A DNA stretch of 23,833 nt from a virus, in IMG/VR virus record IMGVR_UViG_3300017963_000230, positions 64,001 to 87,833 of that record; one strand, given 5' to 3'. The notes beneath the pieces are model-generated. The model saw nothing but the letters and a program-made list of their open reading frames with translations. It ran no database searches and was not told the origin of the DNA. Positions 8,955 through 15,311 of this stretch are shown piece by piece. Position 1 is the stretch's first letter, and every line of letters starts with the position of its first letter. The position numbers and the translations under genes were made by a program.

Positions 8955-9568
8955 GTAGTAGTAGTGGTAGTGGTGTAAGTTGTGGTATTCCAGATAATGT
9001 GACCCAGAGGGGCACTATCCCATACCGCATTTCCACCACTAATCCCGCTGTCTGCTCTCTTAGCCTCGAGTTGAAGGGCAACAGCAGCAGGTTCCTCAGG
9101 TGCAAACTCCATCTCAATAGAAGCAATAGCCTGAGCTCTTGGGAAAACAATGGTCATGGTGTTGGAGCCATCAGGGAAGGTATACAAAGCCTCCACTCTA
9201 ATGAACACCGGGGTTGAAATGTTACCCAACGGCACATCTCCACTATGTGCATTGGTATAATCTGCAGGATCCAAGCCATAAGCTAGAGCCATGTTTTTGG
9301 GAGTGATTTCCCTAAAACCACATGACAGCATAGCTGATTCCCGCAGCGGGAATGTAGCGTCCTCTAACAGAGGATATCCAGACTCTAGCTTATAGAATTC
9401 CAGATTACCTGTGTAAGAGGTGTTTGCCATAGCGCCTAGGCTGTGTGCAGAACCGAGACAGGGATTATAATTATGAATATTAGCCGCTGAAGGGCCTACC
9501 CTGATCTGCGCCAGACCTAACGCAATGGTGGTACTGTCTTTGGTCAATGGACCATAACGATCAACCAT
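8948..9568 (-). CDS. Major tail (tube) protein with C-terminal poly-Thr tail
   Basis: This 206-residue protein lies between the tail terminator region and the chaperone, the position of lambda V. Its opening, 'LGLAQIRVGPSAANIHNY' followed by 'SAHSLGAMA', then 'LEFYKLESGYPLLEDATFPL', is typical of siphophage tube proteins that begin with a variant of 'GQIRVG...SLG...' and carry 'ESGYP'. It has a strong ribosome site AAGGAGG with 8 nt spacing before the ATG at 9568, consistent with high expression. The last residues are NTTTYTTTTTTTA followed by TAA TAG. The same kind of tail ends the capsid protein and one connector protein and is not a normal part of tube proteins. Function as tube subunit is inferred from order, size and motifs. 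Confidence 0.83.
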   Translation of the reverse strand: MVDRYGPLTKDSTTIALGLAQIRVGPSAANIHNYNPCLGSAHSLGAMANTSYTGNLEFYKLESGYPLLEDATFPLRESAMLSCGFREITPKNMALAYGLDPADYTNAHSGDVPLGNISTPVFIRVEALYTFPDGSNTMTIVFPRAQAIASIEMEFAPEEPAAVALQLEAKRADSGISGGNAVWDSAPLGHIIWNTTTYTTTTTTTA

Positions 9569-9590
9569 AGTCTATACCTCCTTGTTAAAG

Positions 9591-9881
9591 TTAATGATTA
9601 CGAGTTTCTGCCAGAACTTCAGACTGCTCATTTATAGGATTAACCTCAATGTCGTCTGATTGACTTGCAAACCTCACCTTAGGCCAAAAATAAAAAGTAT
9701 TAAACTTACCGCAAGATCTCCTAAGACATTTCATCTTAAGCGATCCAAATATTATCATTTCAACAGGAGGATCTCCTGGATTTTCCTTATCACTACCAAA
9801 TACAAACTTCCAACATCCATTCGGTAGTCTTTCTATCATTCGCTTTCCACAGTACTTGCAGTGGTAGAATCGTTTTGCCAT
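9591..9881 (-). CDS. Small zinc-ribbon protein, possibly Com-like
   Basis: This 96-residue protein begins MAKRFYHCKYCGKRM and has a second Cys group, 'MKCLRRSCGKFNTFYFW', at residues ~49-65, together forming a likely four-Cys zinc ribbon. The spacing and the 'KC..SCGKFNTF' ending recall the phage Mu Com family, whose members end in a 'CPRCGTIN'-type knuckle. Here the second pair is Cx4C and the loop between pairs is longer than in Com. The C-terminal 30 residues are acidic and probably disordered. It lies between tail terminator and tail tube. Com activates translation of a DNA-modification gene (mom), but no mom-like gene is seen here, so the assignment is only a family resemblance. Confidence 0.6.
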   Translation of the reverse strand: MAKRFYHCKYCGKRMIERLPNGCWKFVFGSDKENPGDPPVEMIIFGSLKMKCLRRSCGKFNTFYFWPKVRFASQSDDIEVNPINEQSEVLAETRNH

Positions 9882-9891
9882 AATAGAGTTC

Positions 9892-10356
9892 TCACTTTGC
9901 CGGTGCCCTTAATCGTACTGTTATTATTTTATATTTGGTTTCATCAGGACCTTCCATAGGTATTGACTCATACACTTCGGTAACTAGCAGTTTCCCTATT
10001 TCTGTCCATGGATTAGTAGGATGACTCTGATAGAAAGTGATTCGTTTAAAGGCATCAGATTGACTGGTACTAGAGTCAATCGAAAGTCCTTCCACAATAG
10101 TGTCCCTTAACTGGGATAATTTAAAATATTCATTATCCTGTCTCGTACAGCAGTACACATGTACCAAGGTGTCAGATAAAAGAGCTACTTCTGAAAGGTG
10201 AATAATTACATTTATCCATTTATGAACGGTACGCCCTTGCAAGTCAGGCTGAGATAGAGCTTTATCAAAAGACATAGGGACGGAGTAGGTGTCTATAAAG
10301 AACTTTTTAACACTATCTCTGATATTTGCTTCTCTTGCTGTAGCGTCTAAAGTCAT
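9892..10356 (-). CDS. Tail terminator / tail completion protein candidate
   Basis: This 154-residue protein precedes the tail tube by one small gene, the place of tail terminators (lambda U). I place the start at the ATG at 10356 (MTLDATAREANIRDSVKK), because AGAGGTG lies 9 nt upstream; a GTG at 10368 would add four residues with no clear ribosome site. The mix of an N-terminal amphipathic helix ('IRDSVKKFFIDTY'), central beta strands ('HKWINVIIHLSEVALLSDTL') and a C-terminal strand ('YKIITVRLRAP') fits the small alpha/beta fold of terminator proteins. No family motif is decisive, so the call rests mostly on order and length. Confidence 0.5.
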   Translation of the reverse strand: MTLDATAREANIRDSVKKFFIDTYSVPMSFDKALSQPDLQGRTVHKWINVIIHLSEVALLSDTLVHVYCCTRQDNEYFKLSQLRDTIVEGLSIDSSTSQSDAFKRITFYQSHPTNPWTEIGKLLVTEVYESIPMEGPDETKYKIITVRLRAPAK

Positions 10357-10385
10357 ACTGTTATACACCTCTGTTCTTAAATTTA

Positions 10386-10412
10386 GTGCAGTTTATTTAA
10401 CGAATTCTGCAC
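10386..10412 (-). other. Weak inverted repeat in a 79-nt gap
   Basis: GTGCAG (10386-10391) and CTGCAC (10407-10412) form a 6-bp stem with a 15-nt loop. The short word AATTTAAGAA (minus strand) occurs on both sides. There is no U-tract, so a terminator is unlikely. This is the largest non-coding gap in the connector-tail part of the cluster. Confidence 0.25.
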
Positions 10413-10436
10413 GAACTTCTTAAATTGCTTGCTGTG

Positions 10437-10646
10437 CTATTTGCTAAACTTTTCCGCGTACTCTATTACGCTTTTAGCTTCTGGAATGAAGTTGTGCTCC
10501 AAGAACTGCTCTTCCTCAAACTCTTCATGTACACGAGCATAAACAGGAAGACTGTTCTCAATATACGTTTTGAGCATTTTAAGTTCTTTTAATGGCATTT
10601 CAATTTGAACATGAACATCCTTTGGATAAGCATCCACTATCTTCAT
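10437..10646 (-). CDS. Small acidic protein of unknown function
   Basis: This 69-residue protein starts MKIVDAYPKDVHVQIEMP. I do not recognise it. Two ATGs sit back to back at 10649 and 10646; AAGGAG is 3 nt before the first and 6 nt before the second, so the second is preferred. The start overlaps the upstream stop as TGATG. The sequence is helical and acidic ('LKELKMLKTYIENSLP', 'HEEFEEEQFLEHNF') with no Cys or membrane segment. It lies between a membrane/coiled-coil protein and the tail terminator candidate, so a connector or regulatory role is possible but unsupported. Confidence 0.6.
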   Translation of the reverse strand: MKIVDAYPKDVHVQIEMPLKELKMLKTYIENSLPVYARVHEEFEEEQFLEHNFIPEAKSVIEYAEKFSK

Positions 10647-10966
10647 CATCTACTCCTTGTTTGTTCATTGATGATTGCATCTTGCTTTTTCTTAAGGGAT
10701 TCCAATTGTAATCTTAATTTACGATAACGTTCACGATCTCTGGCATCATTCCATCTAGAACAATTATCATTTCCATGTTTATCTTCCAATTGACCCATCT
10801 GCATAGATATTTGATATATTGCATCTCCTACTATCTTCTGTTCTAGCCTAAGGTCAACAAGATTAAGATCTTCACTCTTAGCAAAGTAGGACAGTCCTCC
10901 TACTACCATTCCAATTATTGCCAGAACGGTTAAAATTGATTCGACATTACCTTTTAACCATTTCAT
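10646..10966 (-). CDS. Single-span membrane protein with coiled coil
   Basis: This 106-residue protein starts at the ATG at 10966, which overlaps the upstream stop as ATGA and has GGAG about 7 nt upstream; the ATG at 10972 is too close to the same site. Residues ~8-28 ('SILTVLAIIGMVVGGLSYFA') form one hydrophobic segment, preceded by a positively charged start (MKWLKGN). The rest is a charged helix with heptad-like pattern ('RYRKLRLQLESLKKKQDAI'). This topology resembles XhlA-type lysis accessory proteins or inner-membrane spanins, but the gene sits among connector genes, not in a lysis cassette. A single Cys is present (DNCSRWN). Function is unknown; lysis or membrane interaction is inference. 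Confidence 0.62.
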   Translation of the reverse strand: MKWLKGNVESILTVLAIIGMVVGGLSYFAKSEDLNLVDLRLEQKIVGDAIYQISMQMGQLEDKHGNDNCSRWNDARDRERYRKLRLQLESLKKKQDAIINEQTRSR

Positions 10967-11478
10967 CGCCATGCTCCCATTAATTTAGACATTGATTGAG
11001 TAGCTTGCTTAGGCCATCCTTCTTCTATAAACTCTTCAAGGGTAGGATTAAAAAGAGGCCTAGCAGCCTGCCCCCTTCTACCATATTCAGCCCAATACCC
11101 ATACTCAGCTATGCTAACAGGTGGACCAGGATCCGTTCCAAACCAAGAAGTACCAGGTGCCATAGCATGTGCAGGAACTCCTCCAAACCATCCTCCACTT
11201 AGTTTAAAAATTGTAAGAGACCTTTGTAAGGCTCCGCTCATTATCCACCATCTACTTTCACCAAAAGCAAACAACTTCCATTCCCTATAACGCTGGTTAA
11301 GAGGTGACCACTGTCCTGCAAACTTTTGAATACTGATATTACTACTTACACGATAAACATAGTCCAGTGCCGAACGCATGGGAAGGTCATTCTGCTCTAT
11401 CTGTGCCTTCCTTCTTATCTTTATCAAGGCACCCAGATACCGACGGTAGCTGTTCAAATCCCACGACATTCTCACCAT
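10963..11478 (-). CDS. Head-tail joining / tail completion protein (HK97 gp10- or lambda Z-like)
   Basis: This 171-residue protein begins MVRMSWDLNSYRRYLGAL at the ATG at 11478, with AAAGGA 9 nt upstream. A TTG at 11484 would add two residues. The middle carries 'WSPLNQRYREWKLF' and 'WIMSGALQRSLTIF', and the end 'AEYGYWAEYGRRGQAARPLF' then 'NPTLEEFIEEGW'. 'L..RY...K', 'L.M.GAL..SL' and 'YA..HEfGR.g.paRPFl' patterns are typical of small phage virion morphogenesis proteins that complete the head-tail joint. Its first ~30 codons overlap the end of the preceding gene by 92 nt in another frame, which is unusually long. Confidence 0.68.
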   Translation of the reverse strand: MVRMSWDLNSYRRYLGALIKIRRKAQIEQNDLPMRSALDYVYRVSSNISIQKFAGQWSPLNQRYREWKLFAFGESRWWIMSGALQRSLTIFKLSGGWFGGVPAHAMAPGTSWFGTDPGPPVSIAEYGYWAEYGRRGQAARPLFNPTLEEFIEEGWPKQATQSMSKLMGAWR

Positions 11479-11650
11479 TTTCAATTATCCTTTGATACGC
11501 TTCATAATCGGCTTTTTTTAGGGCTTCCCTCATCATTAAATAAGCCGAGTAAAGTCTATGCAGTAATCTTCCAGGTTCACAATTTCCGCCACATCGCTTA
11601 ACAAAAATATCTACTCTGATTAAATCCTCATCGCTGATAAACAAATTCAT
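11387..11650 (-). CDS. Small protein of unknown function
   Basis: This 87-residue protein begins MNLFISDEDLIRVDIFVKRC and overlaps the upstream stop as ATGA; a GAGG element lies 7 nt before the ATG. The first ~60 residues look helical ('RLLHRLYSAYLMMREALKK', 'DYEAYQRIIENG') with two Cys ('RCGGNC'). The last ~30 residues ('GCLDKDKKEGTDRAE') overlap the following gene in another frame and are low in hydrophobics. I do not recognise a family. A role near the head-tail joint is suggested only by its position. Confidence 0.55.
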   Translation of the reverse strand: MNLFISDEDLIRVDIFVKRCGGNCEPGRLLHRLYSAYLMMREALKKADYEAYQRIIENGENVVGFEQLPSVSGCLDKDKKEGTDRAE

Positions 11651-11829
11651 AGTATATGCCTCGGATCCACCTCATACTGATCTCCTTCTGGTAATCCGGT
11701 CTTACTATTCACTACATAAAAAGGCTTAAAACACTTAGGACAAACTACCTTGAAACGGTCGTCCTCTTTACTGCTGATTATAATAACTTCTGTTCCGCAA
11801 TAAGGACATAAACAACCTGGCTTGGACAT
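11647..11829 (-). CDS. Small zinc-ribbon protein
   Basis: This 60-residue protein contains 'CLCPYCGTEVI' and, about 22 residues later, 'VVCPKCFKPFYVV', two CxxC knuckles that should bind one zinc ion. I place the start at the ATG at 11829 (MSKPGCLCPYCG), 9 nt after AGGAG; the ATG at 11835 is only 3 nt from it. The fold resembles zinc-ribbon regulators and Com-like proteins, but the short length gives no specific function. It is one of four small Cys-rich proteins in this cluster. It is coupled to the next gene through an ATGA overlap. Confidence 0.6.
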   Translation of the reverse strand: MSKPGCLCPYCGTEVIIISSKEDDRFKVVCPKCFKPFYVVNSKTGLPEGDQYEVDPRHIL

Positions 11830-11878
11830 TAGCATAATCTCCTATGCTAAAGATAAAAGAACTCAAGCATTGAACTCA

Positions 11879-12544
11879 TTAGGCAGTAGTCGTAGTAGTA
11901 GTGGTGTAAGTTGTGGTGGTAGTGGTAGTAGGTCTAGTGTCAGTTCCCACTTCCAATACGTCCATGCCTTCAAATCTTCTCTTTTTTATCGCCTCTACCC
12001 TATAGTACTCTCCAGAGCTTAACAGCAGGCGATCTAAAACTTGGATATCATAACTGGATGGAACAAATGCCTCATGCACCTGTAACCCAATCAATCCAAG
12101 TTGCTCGTCTGTATCTAAGTCTATACCAAATAAAGGAGCCGTGATCAGTATAGGTTTGTTGGTTTCAACGGGTGTCCAAGTAGTTTTCATCAAAAGGGTT
12201 TGACTGTCCCTTGACTCACTTGGTCTGTACACCGTCATGGTTTCATTGGTTTTATATAATACGCCTTGATATGAGATAACTGTATTCTCAAACATCTCTG
12301 GCGTTAAATTCATTATGAAGTATTTCTCTGATGTGGTGGTAAATTGAATGACATCTCCAGCTAACGCTGAAGTATCATATACTAGGGTAGCTTCGAGAAA
12401 GAACTCTCGAATGAAGGGTTTTGTGACCTGAGCATTAGTTTCGTAGTCAAGATATTCTCCAAGAACATTCCCACTGTCCCTTAATATGTTATATTTAGTT
12501 CCGACCTCAACAATAGCTTCTTTAATATCAGGTCCAATGGTCAT
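11879..12544 (-). CDS. Head-tail connector / neck protein with C-terminal poly-Thr tail
   Basis: This 221-residue protein starts at the ATG at 12544, overlapping the upstream stop as TAATG. The body is beta-rich ('FFLEATLVYDTSALAGDVIQ', 'EYYRVEAIKKRRFEGMDVLE') and ends in a run that reads PTTTTTTTYTTTTTTTA, followed by TAA TGA. The part around 'LLLSSGEYYRVEAI' resembles the late strand of phage head-closure or stopper proteins. Location between an adaptor-like gene and the joining protein supports a neck role. The poly-Thr tail shares a 20-nt identical stretch (ACCACAACTTACACCACTAC) with the tail tube gene. The exact connector role is uncertain. Confidence 0.62.
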   Translation of the reverse strand: MTIGPDIKEAIVEVGTKYNILRDSGNVLGEYLDYETNAQVTKPFIREFFLEATLVYDTSALAGDVIQFTTTSEKYFIMNLTPEMFENTVISYQGVLYKTNETMTVYRPSESRDSQTLLMKTTWTPVETNKPILITAPLFGIDLDTDEQLGLIGLQVHEAFVPSSYDIQVLDRLLLSSGEYYRVEAIKKRRFEGMDVLEVGTDTRPTTTTTTTYTTTTTTTA

Positions 12545-12999
12545 TAGTCATTCTCTTTAGGAGTAAAATCAACTTCAGCTACATCACTATAAGTTATGTC
12601 CTCTCCTGTCTGACCTTCATAAGCAAATCCAGCATCGATCTTAGTACCAAAAGCATGAAATGGATCCACAGCACCAAAAAGATCAGGTCTATCTTCTTGA
12701 AACGCTACGAATTCCTCATCCATCGTACTGATTATTTCTTTATAATGTTCCCACCTTTGCTGAAGGTTTATTTGCTTATATTTGAATTTATGAGCAGATT
12801 CGGAGTAAAGGTAAAAGAAGATATGACGTTTGGCTCTTTTCTTAATCCATAACAGCTTGAGGGTGTCATCTAAAGGTAATGTCCATCCAGTTTCAGCCTG
12901 GGCATCTCCCAATCCATTTACGTAATCATCCCTCTCCAGATAAGTATCTAGATTTTTAACTTCCTCTGTTAGCTGATCGATTAATTCTTCTTCAGTCAT
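12544..12999 (-). CDS. Head-tail adaptor candidate
   Basis: This 151-residue protein is acidic and helical, with 'EELIDQLTEEVKNLDTYLER' at the start, then 'TLKLLWIKKRAKRHIFFYLY', then 'NLQQRWEHYKEIISTMDEEF'. All-helical proteins of this size directly downstream of the capsid gene are commonly head-tail adaptors (HK97 gp6 type). The C-terminal ~45 residues are Gly/Asp-rich. The ATG at 12999 has AGGTGA 6 nt upstream and overlaps the previous gene by 8 nt. The adaptor role is inferred from order and helical content rather than a motif. Confidence 0.52.
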   Translation of the reverse strand: MTEEELIDQLTEEVKNLDTYLERDDYVNGLGDAQAETGWTLPLDDTLKLLWIKKRAKRHIFFYLYSESAHKFKYKQINLQQRWEHYKEIISTMDEEFVAFQEDRPDLFGAVDPFHAFGTKIDAGFAYEGQTGEDITYSDVAEVDFTPKEND

Positions 13000-13183
13000 C
13001 TTGTTTCACCTGAGAAGGAAGCCTTCTTGACTTCCTATGATAAATAACCTTTATAGTTTTAACACCAAGGTCTACCTCTTCTTGTATGTCAGGAGGGAGG
13101 GGCGGCACTAAAACCGTCCCCTCCTCCCATATCTTTTTACCACTCTTTAGAGTACTCAATATTATTACTTTTTCGATATCCAT
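12992..13183 (-). CDS. Small protein after the capsid gene, unknown function
   Basis: This 63-residue protein begins MDIEKVIILSTLKSGKKIWE at the ATG at 13183, with a strong AAGGAGG 8 nt upstream. A GTG further up at 13210 would extend it into the region just after the capsid stop without a ribosome site. It appears to be a compact beta-strand protein ('IKVIYHRKSRRLP') with a Pro-rich middle ('VLVPPLPPD'). Its position right after the capsid recalls lambda FI, but there is no sequence basis for that name. It overlaps the next gene by 8 nt. Confidence 0.6.
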   Translation of the reverse strand: MDIEKVIILSTLKSGKKIWEEGTVLVPPLPPDIQEEVDLGVKTIKVIYHRKSRRLPSQVKQDD

Positions 13184-13208
13184 ATCGATTGCCTCCTTAA
13201 TTTCAACC

Positions 13209-13224
13209 ACTGCTATTAAGCAGT
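13209..13224 (-). other. Small hairpin around the capsid stop codon
   Basis: On the minus strand ACTGCT-TAAT-AGCAGT forms a perfect 6-bp stem with the TAA stop in the 4-nt loop. TAA is followed in frame by TAG. It has no U-tract. The same layout (GCT-TAAT-AGC core) occurs at the tail tube stop, although the outer stem bases differ. Confidence 0.42.
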
Positions 13225-14544
13225 TGTAGTGGTTGTGGTGGAGGATGATGTAGTCGTGGTGGTTGAGGTGGCTGCTAAGCCAGCTGCCTGTGCAACGGTT
13301 AAAACGTAAACCGCATCTCTCTGATAGAGAACGGGCAAGCCTTTATCCTGCACCCTAATCCACGTTACTTCAGGATCCCAATCCGTATTGGTATCCGTGT
13401 ATTGACCATAATGGCGAGCTACTCCGAAAGGTGCTTCTTTGTACTCAGCAATATTCTGACCATCGACTCTGGTAGACATCATAACGAACTTGTAGTCCGG
13501 TACGAATTTCTGTGCCATCGTTACATAGTCTTCCATCGCTTTGTACGAATTGGTAAATGGATATTCTATCTGAACGGTGCCAGCCTCGGCGTCTACTGAA
13601 AGGATGTACCTTTCCTCCCAAGTGCCAGCACTACGATCATGAATTCTCAGCGTTCCGCCAACTACAAAATCCTCATTGGCATCTACTGATATCCAAGTCG
13701 TGCTTCCGCCTGTTACGGCAGCAGTCAACCAGGCTTTGATCTCATATTGTTCATCGTAAACGACAAACCGAGGAATATCCAGTAAGGAACCCAGGATCTG
13801 GGGGTTGACACCCACAATTTCATGCACATTTCTGGCGATATTACCATAAAGCTCGCCAGTGCCGAAGGCGTCTCGCTTCAACAAGTTAGTGATGTTGGTG
13901 TCATTAGCAAGCAGTTTCAAGGTGCTGGAGTTAAAAATAGCGATGTCTACTTTACCGCCACACTCATCAGCAATTCGCTGCTTACCGTCCTGGATGTCGC
14001 CTATCACATTTCGACTTGCACCTGATCCCCAGTAGTAAGATGAGGTAAGTGCAACCCGGTTTGCAGTAGGAATACCATAATCAATGCTGACCTTATAGCC
14101 TCCCTGTACATCATAGGAGAAGCCATTATTGAACAGCATCTGGGCAAACATCCATTCCTTTCGTCTATTGCTCCTGTTTTTAAGGTTAGCCAATTCCCTC
14201 GCCAGTTTCTGCTGAGCTGTCATACGTTGGGATTCGGTGCCAGGTTGACGAAGATTATTTAGGAACTCTTCATCAAAAGGCATTTTCTCTTTCCAGTATG
14301 CAGCCTCGGCTCTGTGCTGGCTTATCCCGTGAGGAGCGGTCTGGGGCGCCGGAGCACCAGGCGGAACGAATGGGGTCATACCCCTTCCACCTCTGTGGCT
14401 TTCCCACTCGATGCTACTTGATGGGGACTGGCTGGATCCAAAAATGTTCATTAGAATCAATTCTGGCGGTGTAACAAATATCTCCATGTAATTCTGGAGA
14501 ACCGACAGTCTCAATTCCGGTATATCACTTTGACCACGTGGCAT
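13216..14544 (-). CDS. Major capsid protein (lambda gpE-like) with inserted beta domain and poly-Thr tail
   Basis: This 442-residue protein has the opening of the phage capsid E family ('MEIFVTPPELILMNIFG', then 'SIEWESHRGGRGMTPFVPP' with Pro/Ala-rich follow-up and 'AEAAYWKEKMPF'). The HK97-fold core continues with 'RRKEWMFAQMLFNNGF', 'DIQDGKQRIADECGGKVDIA' and 'VHEIVGVNP'. Residues ~272-340 hold an extra beta-rich segment ('WISVDANEDFVVGGTLRIHD', then 'YILSVDAEAGTVQIEYPF') between 'FVVYDEQYEIK' and 'VPDYKFVMMS', probably a surface domain. Residues 425-442 are almost only Thr and Ser, ending in Ala. A GGAGGTGA ribosome site 6 nt upstream predicts high expression. It lies after the protease/scaffold and decoration genes, as in lambda. 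Confidence 0.9.
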   Translation of the reverse strand: MPRGQSDIPELRLSVLQNYMEIFVTPPELILMNIFGSSQSPSSSIEWESHRGGRGMTPFVPPGAPAPQTAPHGISQHRAEAAYWKEKMPFDEEFLNNLRQPGTESQRMTAQQKLARELANLKNRSNRRKEWMFAQMLFNNGFSYDVQGGYKVSIDYGIPTANRVALTSSYYWGSGASRNVIGDIQDGKQRIADECGGKVDIAIFNSSTLKLLANDTNITNLLKRDAFGTGELYGNIARNVHEIVGVNPQILGSLLDIPRFVVYDEQYEIKAWLTAAVTGGSTTWISVDANEDFVVGGTLRIHDRSAGTWEERYILSVDAEAGTVQIEYPFTNSYKAMEDYVTMAQKFVPDYKFVMMSTRVDGQNIAEYKEAPFGVARHYGQYTDTNTDWDPEVTWIRVQDKGLPVLYQRDAVYVLTVAQAAGLAATSTTTTTSSSTTTTTTA

Positions 14545-14571
14545 ATGGTTTCACCTCCTTCCATCGTGGAA

Positions 14572-15267
14572 TTAACGGATGTATGTGTATTGGCCGAAAG
14601 TAGCAGAGCTAATGTCGGCAATAGCAGCGGCATCCAAGTTGGTAAGACATCCTGTGTACAGAACGCAATTACCAAGTATAAGGGTTGCAACAGCACCTTT
14701 AGCCGTAACACCAGTGCCTGTATCCACAGTTTTCTCCAAAATACCGACACAATCTGAGTAATTATTACCACTCGTGCCAGCTTCGACAATGATGTAGGCT
14801 CTTCGGGCGGTTGTAAAAGCAGTACCTCCAATAGCAGTCGTGAAAGTGATCTTTGCACGATGTGGATCAGAAGTACGATCGATAGCCGTGATCGCTCCCT
14901 TGTTCTCCGCAGCGGTGGTGTTGTCATTGATGATAACATCGTCGCCTACCTGGAACTTATAACTATCGTCCAAGGTAACATACACGAACTTATCAGTAGT
15001 TCCACTATTAGCAACCAAATAAGCCCGCGCATTATCAACGTCCGCTGGGAAGGTAGTAGGAGCGTAAGGCAAAAGTTTTGCCTTCCCACCAGCAGCCGAC
15101 AGGTTCTTTGCCAAGGTGGTACCTTGTTCAATCAAGCCATAACCAGCCTGAAGGGTGACAGGAACACGAAGAGCTGCCATGTGGTCTGAATAATATAGGC
15201 GTTTATAATCCTTCTGCGTACCATGAAGTACATGAGGGATATCGCCTCCTCGAGCTATATCTACCAT
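14572..15267 (-). CDS. Head decoration protein candidate (lambda D position)
   Basis: This 231-residue protein lies directly upstream of the capsid gene, the lambda D position, with a strong AGGAGGTGA site. The N-terminal ~75 residues ('RLYYSDHMAALRVPVTLQAG' onward) and the C-terminal part from ~165 ('ATLILGNCVLYTGCLTNLD') flank a beta-rich module at ~80-160. That module carries 'VTLDDSYKFQVGDDVIINDN' and 'GAITAIDRTSDPHRAKITF' and closely resembles the domain inserted in the capsid protein. The two ends together could be one D-like core split by an insertion. The ribosome site is partly covered by a small hairpin at 15280-15293. Decoration role is inferred from order, size and Gly/Ala/Thr-rich composition. 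Confidence 0.62.
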   Translation of the reverse strand: MVDIARGGDIPHVLHGTQKDYKRLYYSDHMAALRVPVTLQAGYGLIEQGTTLAKNLSAAGGKAKLLPYAPTTFPADVDNARAYLVANSGTTDKFVYVTLDDSYKFQVGDDVIINDNTTAAENKGAITAIDRTSDPHRAKITFTTAIGGTAFTTARRAYIIVEAGTSGNNYSDCVGILEKTVDTGTGVTAKGAVATLILGNCVLYTGCLTNLDAAAIADISSATFGQYTYIR

Positions 15268-15311
15268 ACAGTTTCACCTCCTATCTTAATAGGCTTCAAA
15301 GGGTTAAAGGT

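Noticed and set aside
9591-9881. Naming the zinc-ribbon gene com outright
   Set aside because: The second Cys pair spacing and the loop length differ from Com, and no mom-like gene is visible.
10386-10412. The GTGCAG/CTGCAC inverted repeat as a terminator
   Set aside because: The loop is long (15 nt) and there is no U-tract.
8948-13281. Thr-rich ends as variable-region targets of a diversity-generating retroelement
   Set aside because: There is no reverse transcriptase or template repeat in the window, and the tails are Thr-rich instead of variable at adenine-derived positions.
14511-14939. A 142-codon minus-strand frame overlapping the decoration gene
   Set aside because: It overlaps a well-supported gene in another frame; its Leu-rich product looks like an out-of-frame artefact.
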